Shown: piece after piece, positions 18,369 through 26,726 of the stretch
Layout: each line of letters opens with the position of its first letter
How positions within the stretch are numbered: the stretch's first letter is position 1
From: an uncultured Prevotellaceae bacterium
Lineage (GTDB): Bacteria; Bacteroidota; Bacteroidia; Bacteroidales; Bacteroidaceae
Direction of reading: 5' to 3'
Assembly: GCA_902784615.1 (NCBI GenBank)
Contig: CACZVN010000006.1
Location: forward strand, 1 to 64,000
Length of the DNA stretch: 64,000 nt
Made by a program: the position numbers and the translations under genes
The notes under the pieces: generated by a model
Told to the model about the DNA's origin: nothing
Database searches by the model: none
Seen by the model: the letters and a program-made list of their open reading frames with translations, nothing else

Positions 18369-18713
18369 ATGCCAAGATCAGTAAATCACGTTGCTTCAAG
18401 AGCAAAGCGTAAGAACATTTTGAAACTGACCCGCGGTTACTTTGGTGCCCGCAAGAATGTTTGGACAGTAGCCAAGAATACCTGGGAAAAGGGTCTGACC
18501 TATGCCTATCGTGACCGTCGTAACAAGAAGCGCAACTTCCGTGCCTTGTGGATTCAGCGTATCAACGCTGCCGCTCGTCAGGAAGGTCTGAGCTACTCGG
18601 TTTTCATGGGCAAACTCACCAAGGCTGGTATCGAGATCAACCGTAAGGTGCTCGCTGACCTCGCCATGAACAACCCCGAGGCTTTCAAGGCCATCGTGGA
18701 GAAGGTGAAGTAA
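18369..18713 (+). CDS. rplT: 50S ribosomal protein L20
   Basis: 114 residues, basic. [19 protein letters not shown] and [20 protein letters not shown] are diagnostic of bL20, an early assembly protein of the 50S subunit and in some bacteria a repressor of its own operon. Last gene before a strong terminator. Confidence 0.97.
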   Translation: MPRSVNHVASRAKRKNILKLTRGYFGARKNVWTVAKNTWEKGLTYAYRDRRNKKRNFRALWIQRINAAARQEGLSYSVFMGKLTKAGIEINRKVLADLAMNNPEAFKAIVEKVK

Positions 18714-18738
18714 AGAAAGAACCTTGTCAAATAAAAAA

Positions 18739-18763
18739 GCCTCCCGCCCTGGGAGGCTTTTTT
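18739..18763. terminator. Bidirectional terminator between rplT and tex
   Basis: A seven-base-pair stem GCCTCCC/GGGAGGC with a five-base loop, preceded by A-rich and followed by T-rich runs. It serves both convergent units; the tex stop codon lies directly beside it. Confidence 0.9.
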
Positions 18764-18764
18764 A

Positions 18765-20933
18765 TTATATTCCCTTGAGAGATAGGGAGATGCGATGACG
18801 ACGATGATCGACCTCGATGACACGTACCTTCACATGCTGGTGGAGTTTGACGACATCGAGGGGATGGGCAATACGACGGTTGGCCATCTGGGAGATGTGA
18901 ACCAGTCCATCCTGATGGACACCGATATCCACGAAGGCTCCGAAATTGGTGATATTAGTGACGATGCCCGGTAGGATCATACCCTCCACGAGATCATCGA
19001 TGGTGGAGACATTCTTGTCGAACTCGAACTCCTCTAACTGTTCCCGGGGATCACGTCCAGGTTTCTCCAGTTCTTTCATGATATCGGTGAGGGTGGGGAT
19101 GCCCACCTCGGCTGTGACATATCGTTTGATGTCGATGGCCTCACGCTTTTCCTTATTCTTCATCAGGTCGCTGACGGTGCAGCCCTGATCCTTGGCCATC
19201 TGTTCGACGATGGGGTAACTCTCGGGGTGGACTGCAGAGTTGTCAAGGGGATTCCTGGCGCCAGGGATGCGCAGGAAACCAGCACACTGCTGATAGGCAG
19301 AAGGACCTAAACGAGGTACCTTTTTCAGTTGGGCACGTGAGGTAAAGGCCCCGTTCTCCTTACGATAATCCACGATATTCTTGGCGAGGGTAGGTCCCAG
19401 ACCACTGACGTACATGAGCAGATGTTGAGAGGCCGTATTGAGATTCACGCCCACATTATTCACACAACTCTCGACCGTTTGGTCGAGGGAGTGTTTGAGT
19501 TTCGTCTGATCCACATCGTGCTGGTACTGGCCCACACCGATGCTCTTGGGATCGATCTTCACGAGTTCGGCCAGCGGATCCATCAGACGACGACCGATGG
19601 AGACTGCCCCACGAACCGTGACATCCTCATCGGGAAACTCCTCGCGGGCAATCTTAGAGGCGGAATAGACGGAGGCACCTGCCTCAGAGACCACAAAGAC
19701 CTGAGGCATCTCTCCCTCGCGCCGCGAGGGAGAGATGTCGTAGCGTCCAGCGAGAACATCCTTGATGAAACTGGCGGTCTCACGACTGGCAGTGCCATTG
19801 CCAATGGAGATGGCCTCTATCTGGTATTTGGTGACCATCTTCTGGATGGCCATGGCGGCTTCCATGCGTTTGTTGACAGGGGGATGCGGGAAGATGGCCT
19901 CGTGGTGGAGCAGGTTGCCCTGGCCATCGAGGCATACCACCTTACAACCTGTGCGGAAACCAGGATCGACGCCCATCACGCGTTTCTGTCCTAAGGGTGC
20001 ACCTAAGAGCAGTTGACGCAGGTTCTCTGCAAAGACACGGATGGCCTCTTCGTCAGCCTTCTCCTTGCTGGAGGCTGCAAATTCGGTCTCGATGGCAGGT
20101 TTGAGAAGACGTTTATAACCATCGTCGATGGCCTCTGCCACTAATTTCCCACAGGGGGTGTTGCCATAGACATAATGGCGCTTGAGACGATCGACAGCCT
20201 CTTCATCGTCAGGGGAGATGCTGATGCGGAGGAACCCTTCCTCCTCACCCCGTCGCATGGCGAGCAGACGATGGGAAGAACAACGCTTGAGGGGTTCCTG
20301 CCAGTCGAAGTAGTCGCTGTATTTAGCGGCTTCGTCGCTGTCAGCCTTGGCCTTCACAACCTTTGAGGTGATGATGGCCTGACGGGAGAAGGCATTGCGG
20401 AGTTGTTGACGACTGCGCTCATCCTCACTGACCGTCTCTGCGATGATGTCCTGGGCCCCCTTGAGAGCGGTCTCTGCATCTTTGACTTCGCCCTTGACGA
20501 ATCGTTCTGCAGCACGTTCGGGATCTCGTTCGCGCTGAACCATGAGGATCTGGGCGAGGGGCTCCAGTCCCTGTTCACGTGCTACCTGAGCACGGGTACG
20601 TCGTTTGGGTTTATAGGGCAGGTAGATATCTTCGAGTTCCGTGGTCTCCCAACAGTCATCGATACGCTTCTGCAATTCTGGCGTCATCTTATCCTGCTCT
20701 GTGATGGTCTTGGTGACGGTATCCTTGCGTTTCTGAATCTCCTGGAGTTTGTCGAAACGGTCGCTGATGGCTGCAATCTGAACCTCGTCGAGGCCTCCTG
20801 TCCGTTCTTTGCGATAACGGGAGATAAAGGGGATGGTACAGCCCTCTTCCAATAGGGAGAGGGTGTTGGCTACTGCCCGCTCCTGAAGGTTCAGTGCGGT
20901 GGCAATCAGTTTGGCGAAGATGTTCTTTTCCAT
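18765..20933 (-). CDS. tex: Tex-type RNA-binding transcription accessory protein
   Basis: 722 residues. The Tex N-terminal helices (LIPF-type ISRYRKERTGGLDE), YqgF-like core (MGVDPGFRTGCKVV), helix-hairpin-helix region (YVSGLGPTLAKNIVDYR) and C-terminal S1 domain (GIVTNITNFGAFVDIGVHQD) are all in the usual order. Tex binds nucleic acids and interacts with RNA polymerase. The start was set at ATG 20933 since the longer frame runs into the promoter. Residues about 399-409 (ISPSRREGEM) are encoded by a perfect 14-bp palindrome absent from the normal family pattern. It precedes VSEAGASVYSAS. Confidence 0.95.
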   Translation of the reverse strand: MEKNIFAKLIATALNLQERAVANTLSLLEEGCTIPFISRYRKERTGGLDEVQIAAISDRFDKLQEIQKRKDTVTKTITEQDKMTPELQKRIDDCWETTELEDIYLPYKPKRRTRAQVAREQGLEPLAQILMVQRERDPERAAERFVKGEVKDAETALKGAQDIIAETVSEDERSRQQLRNAFSRQAIITSKVVKAKADSDEAAKYSDYFDWQEPLKRCSSHRLLAMRRGEEEGFLRISISPDDEEAVDRLKRHYVYGNTPCGKLVAEAIDDGYKRLLKPAIETEFAASSKEKADEEAIRVFAENLRQLLLGAPLGQKRVMGVDPGFRTGCKVVCLDGQGNLLHHEAIFPHPPVNKRMEAAMAIQKMVTKYQIEAISIGNGTASRETASFIKDVLAGRYDISPSRREGEMPQVFVVSEAGASVYSASKIAREEFPDEDVTVRGAVSIGRRLMDPLAELVKIDPKSIGVGQYQHDVDQTKLKHSLDQTVESCVNNVGVNLNTASQHLLMYVSGLGPTLAKNIVDYRKENGAFTSRAQLKKVPRLGPSAYQQCAGFLRIPGARNPLDNSAVHPESYPIVEQMAKDQGCTVSDLMKNKEKREAIDIKRYVTAEVGIPTLTDIMKELEKPGRDPREQLEEFEFDKNVSTIDDLVEGMILPGIVTNITNFGAFVDIGVHQDGLVHISQMANRRIAHPLDVVKLHQHVKVRVIEVDHRRHRISLSLKGI
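19707..19737. repeat. 31-nt palindrome in frame inside tex
   Basis: Arms CATCTCTCCCTCGC (19707-19720) and GCGAGGGAGAGATG (19724-19737) are perfectly complementary with a three-base loop. The segment is translated as part of Tex. Confidence 0.85.
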
Positions 20934-20964
20934 AAGGCCGTTGACAAAAAATCTATTTTGTAGG

Positions 20965-20972
20965 CAAAGGTA
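20965..20972 (-). promoter_or_regulatory. -7 element of tex
   Basis: TACCTTTG on the minus strand, 31 bases before the tex ATG. The -33 box is not clear. Confidence 0.55.
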
Positions 20973-21016
20973 CAAAATAATTTGTAATTCATCATTCATA
21001 ATTCATATTTATTTCG

Positions 21017-21024
21017 TAATTTTG
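21017..21024 (+). promoter_or_regulatory. -7 element of the LolA-like / ABC-F / M13 unit
   Basis: TAATTTTG, 19 bases before the ATG at 21044; no TTTG at the usual distance upstream. Confidence 0.55.
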
Positions 21025-21043
21025 CAGCTCGAAAGTATAGAAA

Positions 21044-21664
21044 ATGAGAAAAAGGTTTGTTTTGATCTTCATGTCGTTTCTGATGGTACTCTGTTCCGTC
21101 CAGGCAGACGAGACGCCGAATTCCAGACAGGCACGCAGGATCTTCAACAGTGCCTATCAGCAGGTGTTTGGAGAACAGGGTGCTACCTTGCATTACGACG
21201 TGAACATCACCGGTATCTATAAGACCAATGGCTCGATCTGGTATAAGGGTAAGAAGAGCAAGTTCGAGGATGAGAAGATGAACTCCTGGAACGACGGCAT
21301 TACCGTCTATACCGTCAAAAAGAAAAAGAAGAAGGAAGTGGAGATCCACAGTGCCAAGAACAACAAGTCGGACAAGTATTCGAGCAAATTCAAGTTTGAG
21401 CCTGAGAATTTCGACTATAGTATCGCTGAACAGGCAGAAGGACTGATGCTCACCCTGAAGGCCAAAAAGGGCAAGAAAGGCATCAAGGAGGTGCATGCCC
21501 TGGTGAAGCGCAAGACCTACGAGCCTATCAGCGTGCGTATTAAGATCGCCTTTGTATGGACCACTATCAGGATATCGAACTTCCGTTCTGGCAGCATCAC
21601 GGACGAGATGTTGCGTTTTCCCAAGGAGAAATACAAGGATTACGAATTTGTAGATAAGCGATGA
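21044..21664 (+). CDS. LolA-like putative outer-membrane lipoprotein chaperone
   Basis: 206 residues with an N-terminal signal peptide (MRKRFVLIFMSFLMVLCSVQ). It is rich in Lys and beta-strand patterns, with an INGSIWYKG-like LolA core (GIYKTNGSIWYKGKKSKFED) and PISVRIKIAFVWTTIRIS. I recognise it as the Bacteroidota LolA-like family, whose role in lipoprotein transport is inferred from the fold. A second, more typical LolA is encoded at 57567 in the polyene cluster. The stop overlaps the next start (ATGA). Confidence 0.65.
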   Translation: MRKRFVLIFMSFLMVLCSVQADETPNSRQARRIFNSAYQQVFGEQGATLHYDVNITGIYKTNGSIWYKGKKSKFEDEKMNSWNDGITVYTVKKKKKKEVEIHSAKNNKSDKYSSKFKFEPENFDYSIAEQAEGLMLTLKAKKGKKGIKEVHALVKRKTYEPISVRIKIAFVWTTIRISNFRSGSITDEMLRFPKEKYKDYEFVDKR

Positions 21665-23640
21665 TCTCTGTAGAAGGACTGAAGGTGGAGTTTGGGGTGA
21701 AGCCCCTGTTCGTGGATGCGAGTTTCGTGATCAACGACCGGGACCGTATTGCCTTGGTGGGTAAGAACGGTGCAGGCAAATCGACCTTGCTGAAGATCCT
21801 CTGTGGACAACAGAAGGCCACTGAGGGAACGGTGAGTGTCCCCAATGACTGTCGCATTGGTTATCTGCCCCAGGTGATGATCCTGCAGGACGATACCACT
21901 GTACGCGAAGAAGCCCAGAAAGCCTTTGCTGACATCACGAAGATGAAGGCAAGGCTCGACAAGATGAACCAGGAACTGGCTGAGCGTACTGACTATGAGA
22001 GTGAGAGCTATCTCGCCCTGATCGAGAAATATACGACCGAACACGAGCGTTACCTGATGATGGGGGCAGAGAGTAGGGAGGCAGAACTGGAGCGTACGCT
22101 GACAGGACTGGGATTCCTGCGGTCAGACTTCGAACGGCCCACCTCTGAGTTCTCCGGGGGTTGGCGTATGCGTATCGAACTGGCGAAGATCCTGTTGCAG
22201 CGTCCGGATGTGCTGTTGCTCGATGAGCCCACGAACCATCTTGATATCGAGAGTATCCAGTGGCTGGAGCAGTTCCTGGCGCAGAGTTCGAGTGCTGTGG
22301 TGCTCGTGAGTCATGACCGTGCCTTTATCAATCATGTGTCGAACCGTACGCTGGAGATCTCCTGTGGAAGGGTCATCGACTATAAGGTGAAATATAACGA
22401 ATATGTCGTTCTGAGGAAGGAACGTCGTGAACAACAGATCCGTGCCTACGAGAACCAACAGAAGGAAGTGGCAGAGATGAAGGACTTCATCGAGCGCTTC
22501 CGCTATAAGGCGACGAAGGCTGTACAGGTGCAACAGAAGATCAAACAACTGGAGAAGATCGTGCCCATCGAGATCGACGAGGTGGATAACTCCGCGATGC
22601 ACCTGAAGTTCCCGCCTTGCTTGCGTAGTGGTGACTATCCCGTGATCTGTGACGAGGTGAGGAAGGACTATGGGGCGCATACCGTGTTCGACCATGTGAC
22701 GCTGACTATCAAACGTGGTGAGAAAGTGGCTTTCGTCGGTAAGAATGGTGAGGGTAAATCGACGCTCGTGAAATGTATCATGGGTGAGATTCCCTTTACG
22801 GGAGAACTGAAGATCGGCCATAACATCCAGATTGGCTATTTCGCCCAGAATCAGGCGCAGTTGCTGGATGAGAGCCTCACCGTGTTCCAGACCATCGACT
22901 ATGTGGCGAAGGGTGATATCCGTCTGAAGATCAATGATATCCTCGGAGCCTTTATGTTCGGTGGTGAGGAGAGTGACAAGAAGGTGAAGGTGCTCAGTGG
23001 CGGTGAAAGGAGTCGATTGGCGATGATCCGTCTGCTACTGGAACCAGTGAACCTGTTGATCCTCGATGAGCCCACCAACCACCTCGACATGCCCTCGAAG
23101 GATGTGCTGAAGGAGGCTATCAAGGCTTTCGACGGGACGGCGATTATCGTCAGTCATGACCGAGAGTTCCTGGATGGTCTGGTGACGAAGGTCTATGAGT
23201 TCGGTGGTGGGAAGGTCAGGGAGCACCTTGGCGGTATCTATGACTTCCTCCGCGAGAAGAAAATCTCTGAGTTGAGTGAGTTGGGGCAGGTCGTACCGTC
23301 CAGTCCGATAGGAAATAAGACGGTCCCATCTCCCAGTGAACCCCCGGCAGACCAGTCTGCCACCATCTCGAAGGCCATGAATTATGCTGAGCGTAAGGAA
23401 CAGCAGAAACTCAAGAACCGTGCAGAGAAGGCTGTGAAGGAGTCGGAAGCCAAGATTGAGAAGATGGAAGCACGGCTGAAAGAACTCGACGAGTTGTTGA
23501 TGATCCCAGAAAATGCCTCGGACATGACGCTTGTGACGGAATATACTTCGACGAAGAAATGTCTCGATGAGGAAGTGGAGAAATGGGAGCAGTTAAGTGA
23601 GGAATTGGAAACAATCACACAAAATATTGAATCAAGATGA
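21661..23640 (+). CDS. ABC-F family ATPase (translation factor type)
   Basis: 659 residues with two ABC domains and no membrane segments. Walker A GKNGAGKST and GKNGEGKST; signature SEFSGGWRMRIELA and LSGGERSRLAMIRL; Walker B with LLLDEPTNHLD and LILDEPTNHLD. A helical linker (KDFIERFRYKATKAVQVQQK) joins them and a coiled coil ends the protein (residues about 570-655). ABC-F proteins act on the ribosome (EttA, Uup-like) or give antibiotic protection; which applies here cannot be told. Coupled by overlap to the genes on both sides. Confidence 0.92.
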   Translation: MISVEGLKVEFGVKPLFVDASFVINDRDRIALVGKNGAGKSTLLKILCGQQKATEGTVSVPNDCRIGYLPQVMILQDDTTVREEAQKAFADITKMKARLDKMNQELAERTDYESESYLALIEKYTTEHERYLMMGAESREAELERTLTGLGFLRSDFERPTSEFSGGWRMRIELAKILLQRPDVLLLDEPTNHLDIESIQWLEQFLAQSSSAVVLVSHDRAFINHVSNRTLEISCGRVIDYKVKYNEYVVLRKERREQQIRAYENQQKEVAEMKDFIERFRYKATKAVQVQQKIKQLEKIVPIEIDEVDNSAMHLKFPPCLRSGDYPVICDEVRKDYGAHTVFDHVTLTIKRGEKVAFVGKNGEGKSTLVKCIMGEIPFTGELKIGHNIQIGYFAQNQAQLLDESLTVFQTIDYVAKGDIRLKINDILGAFMFGGEESDKKVKVLSGGERSRLAMIRLLLEPVNLLILDEPTNHLDMPSKDVLKEAIKAFDGTAIIVSHDREFLDGLVTKVYEFGGGKVREHLGGIYDFLREKKISELSELGQVVPSSPIGNKTVPSPSEPPADQSATISKAMNYAERKEQQKLKNRAEKAVKESEAKIEKMEARLKELDELLMIPENASDMTLVTEYTSTKKCLDEEVEKWEQLSEELETITQNIESR

Positions 23641-25670
23641 AACGAATTGTAATGATGATGGCTATGTCAGCCATTAGTCTGATGGCGGTGGCCCAGGAGC
23701 CACTCAGTTCTGGATTGGACCGTTCGAATTTCGATACAAGTGTCCGTCCTGGTGATGATTTCTATGAGTATGCCTGTGGTGGCTGGGTTAAGAATAATCC
23801 CCTGCCTGCCGCCTATTCACGCTATGGCAGTTTTGACCAGTTGCAGGAGAGTAACGACAAGCGTATCAACGGCATCCTCTCGGAATTGTTGAATAACAGT
23901 TATGAGGAAGGTACCATCGAACAGAAACTCAGTGACCTTTATAAACTGGCGATGGACTCTGTGCGTAGGAACCAGGAGGGTGTCGCTCCTGTGATGCCTC
24001 TGATCAAACGGTTGGAGGCTGCCAAGACCAATGCACAACTGTTGGCTATCCAACTGGAACAGGCACCCTACGGAGAACAGGAGTTCTTCTATGCAGGTTT
24101 CGGGGCAGATGACAAGAATGCCACACAGAATATCCTGAACGTGTATCAGGGTGGTCTGACGCTGGGACAGAAGGAGTATTATCTGGACAACGACAAGGCG
24201 ACTGCCGATATCCGTGAGGCCTTCAAACAGCATGTCGTGAAGATGTTCCAACTCTTCGGTTTCAGCAAGAGCGTTGCCACCAAGAAGATGCAGAATATCA
24301 TGAAGGTGGAGACAGCCTTGGCCAAGGTGTCGAAGTCGAGGACGGAGTTGCGTGACCCGGAGGCCAACTATAACAAGATGACCTTGCAGGAGTTCAAGAC
24401 GAAGTATCCCAACCTGCCGTTGGAAAAGGTCATGAATGCCAAGGGCGTCGAGAGCCAGTATCTGCAGGAGATGGTGGTTGGTCAACCCGCCTTCCTGGAA
24501 GGTGCGAACCTGTTGGTAGGCAGTATCAAACCAGCAGAGTATCGTGACGTGATGGAGTGGGGGATTATCGATGGTGCAGCCAATTATCTGAGTGATGCTA
24601 CGGTGGCTGAGAAGTTCGACTTTGAGGGACGAGTCCTCTCTGGTCGTCAGGAGAACCATCCCCTTTGGAAACGCAGTACGGCACAGGTGGAGCGTATGAT
24701 GGGTGAGGCCCTGGGTAAGATCTATACAGAGAAATACTTCCCTGAGTCATCTAAGCAGCGTATGACGACGTTAGTGAAGAACCTGCAGATTGCCCTTGGA
24801 GAACGTATCGCCGCTCAAGACTGGATGAATGACTCCACGAAGGTGAATGCCCTGTTGAAGTTGAATACCTTCTATGTGAAGATCGGCTATCCCGATAAAT
24901 GGACGGATATCTCAGCCTTGGTTATTGACACGAAAAATTCTTACTATGAGAATATTCGGGCATGTCAAAAATTCTGGAATGAATGGGGTATCGAGCATCG
25001 TGTGGGTAAACCCGTTGACCGGGATGACTGGCATATGACACCACAGACCGTGAATGCTTATTATAATCCCACGACTAACGAGATCTGCTTCCCTGCGGGT
25101 ATTCTACAGTATCCGTTCTTTGATCCTCAGGCTGACGACGCCTTCAACTATGGGGCTATCGGTGTGGTGATCGGCCATGAGATGACCCACGGCTTTGATG
25201 ACCAAGGTCGTCGTTTTGACAAGGACGGTAATATGCAGGACTGGTGGACGGAAAGTGATGGAAAGAATTTTACAGAACGTACGGATAAGTATGCGGACTT
25301 CTTCTCGGCGATCAGCGTGTTACCCGACTTGAAGGCCAATGGTCGTCTGACACTGGGTGAGAACCTTGCTGACCATGGTGGTCTGCAGGTTGCCTTCACC
25401 GCCTATAAGAACGCTACGAAGTATGCACCTTTAGGTGAGTTGGACGGTCTGACTGCAGACCAGCGCTTCTTCCATGCATACGCTGGTGTATGGGCCAATA
25501 ATATCACCGAGGCAGAGATCCGCAAGCGTACGAAGAGTGATCCCCATTCCCTGGGTCGCTGGCGTGTCAATGGTGCCCTGCCACATGTTGATGCGTGGTA
25601 CGAGGCCTTTGGCGTCAAAGAGGGTGACAAGATGTTCATTCCGAAGTCTGAACGCCTGCAATTGTGGTAA
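23637..25670 (+). CDS. Secreted M13-family zinc endopeptidase (PepO/neprilysin-like)
   Basis: 677 residues with a signal peptide (MKRIVMMMAMSAISLMAVAQ). M13 hallmarks: GDDFYEYACGGWVKNNPLP near the mature N terminus, the zinc site VIGHEMTHGFDDQGRRFD, ENLADHGGLQVAF with the third ligand, and a C-terminal region ending RLQLW. Family members cleave peptides in the periplasm or at the surface. Last gene of the unit, followed by a terminator at 25694. Confidence 0.95.
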   Translation: MKRIVMMMAMSAISLMAVAQEPLSSGLDRSNFDTSVRPGDDFYEYACGGWVKNNPLPAAYSRYGSFDQLQESNDKRINGILSELLNNSYEEGTIEQKLSDLYKLAMDSVRRNQEGVAPVMPLIKRLEAAKTNAQLLAIQLEQAPYGEQEFFYAGFGADDKNATQNILNVYQGGLTLGQKEYYLDNDKATADIREAFKQHVVKMFQLFGFSKSVATKKMQNIMKVETALAKVSKSRTELRDPEANYNKMTLQEFKTKYPNLPLEKVMNAKGVESQYLQEMVVGQPAFLEGANLLVGSIKPAEYRDVMEWGIIDGAANYLSDATVAEKFDFEGRVLSGRQENHPLWKRSTAQVERMMGEALGKIYTEKYFPESSKQRMTTLVKNLQIALGERIAAQDWMNDSTKVNALLKLNTFYVKIGYPDKWTDISALVIDTKNSYYENIRACQKFWNEWGIEHRVGKPVDRDDWHMTPQTVNAYYNPTTNEICFPAGILQYPFFDPQADDAFNYGAIGVVIGHEMTHGFDDQGRRFDKDGNMQDWWTESDGKNFTERTDKYADFFSAISVLPDLKANGRLTLGENLADHGGLQVAFTAYKNATKYAPLGELDGLTADQRFFHAYAGVWANNITEAEIRKRTKSDPHSLGRWRVNGALPHVDAWYEAFGVKEGDKMFIPKSERLQLW

Positions 25671-25693
25671 TTTTGGACAAAATAACACAAAAT

Positions 25694-25728
25694 GCCGTCG
25701 TAAATATAAATTTACGGCGGTTTTTTTT
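25694..25728 (+). terminator. Terminator after the M13 peptidase gene
   Basis: Hairpin GCCGTCGTAAAT/ATTTACGGCGG (one G-T pair) followed by eight T. The end of its T-run merges with the -33 box of the next promoter. Confidence 0.85.
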
Positions 25729-25756
25729 GGTTTATTAAAAAAATTATTTAATTTTG
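25726..25756 (+). promoter_or_regulatory. Promoter of the zinc-ribbon/kinase/AAA/FHA/PP2C block
   Basis: TTTG at 25726-25729 and TAATTTTG at 25749-25756 with a 19-base spacer. The ATG of the first gene is 28 bases downstream. Confidence 0.75.
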
Positions 25757-25784
25757 CACCTAACTTCAGTTAAAAACGCGTTTT

Positions 25785-26726
25785 ATGATGAACGAAGATA
25801 TTACTCTAAACCCTGAAAGAACGGACCGAGGCATGCAGCAGATGCAGCATGAGGAAATCGCCTTGGAGCGCACTGATGACATACAGATGGAACAGCAGAT
25901 GCAGATGCATGCTGCCCAGGGTGTCAAGTGTCCTTACTGTGGTACCATGAATGAACCGGAGGCCGCTTTCTGTGCCTCCTGTGGTCAGCCCATTGGTAAG
26001 ACCTCCTGTCCCAACTGTGGTGCTGATCTGGATCCTGATGCTGATTTCTGTGAGGTATGTCGCCATTATGTCCGTACAGATGTCTGCTCGTTCTGTGGTG
26101 CTCGTCTTACAGGTAATGAGGCCTTCTGTCCGGAATGTGGCAGTCCAAGAGGCGGTATTGTCTGTCCCGTTTGCCATACCCTGAACGACTTCGCTTTCTG
26201 TAAACAGTGTGGCACCCCGTTGACTGACGAGGCCAAACAGTTGCAGGAAGAGGTGAAGCTACTGCCCGAATATGCGGAATTGCAACAGTTGGCTGTTGAG
26301 ATCCAGCAGATGAGTCTGACCCTCCCGTATTCTTCAGAAAGGGAACTGGTGCGTGATCAGTTGAACATGAAGTTGCGTGAGCGGGTTCTGAAACTGTTGG
26401 CTGAGGATAGGGGCGTTATCCATCCCGTTATTCCAGAGTCCGAACACAAGCGTATGAGCCGTAAGGAGTATGAGGCCAAGAAGAAAGAACGTCTTGAAAA
26501 GATCACGGAGATTCTCGACAAGATGGCTCAGGGACCTCAGCTCAAGCCTGCTCAGGTGCGCAACTATGCGATGGCCTGTAAGCCGCAGGGTGTCAGACTG
26601 GCCTGGGAGTGTAATTTCAAACACGCCCTCCATTCCAGTCCCTGTGGGTGTGCCAAGCCCCAGTTGGGTGGCAAGTGGGTGATCCTCGGCAAGAATACCA
26701 AGAAAGAAATTAAAGACGATATATAA
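25785..26726 (+). CDS. Multi-zinc-ribbon protein, first gene of the kinase block
   Basis: 313 residues, no signal peptide. From residue about 47 to 145 there is a string of CxxC pairs: KCPYCG, FCASCG, SCPNCG, FCEVC, VCSFCG, FCPECG, VCPVC, FCKQCG, which gives about four double-zinc-ribbon units. A helical charged region follows (residues 150-260), then a small C-terminal Cys/His patch (WECNFKHALHSSPCGCAKPQ). Such ribbons usually mediate protein contacts. I know no assigned function. It sits immediately before the kinase gene (ATG follows the stop), and two other proteins of the block carry similar ribbons. Confidence 0.8.
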   Translation: MMNEDITLNPERTDRGMQQMQHEEIALERTDDIQMEQQMQMHAAQGVKCPYCGTMNEPEAAFCASCGQPIGKTSCPNCGADLDPDADFCEVCRHYVRTDVCSFCGARLTGNEAFCPECGSPRGGIVCPVCHTLNDFAFCKQCGTPLTDEAKQLQEEVKLLPEYAELQQLAVEIQQMSLTLPYSSERELVRDQLNMKLRERVLKLLAEDRGVIHPVIPESEHKRMSRKEYEAKKKERLEKITEILDKMAQGPQLKPAQVRNYAMACKPQGVRLAWECNFKHALHSSPCGCAKPQLGGKWVILGKNTKKEIKDDI

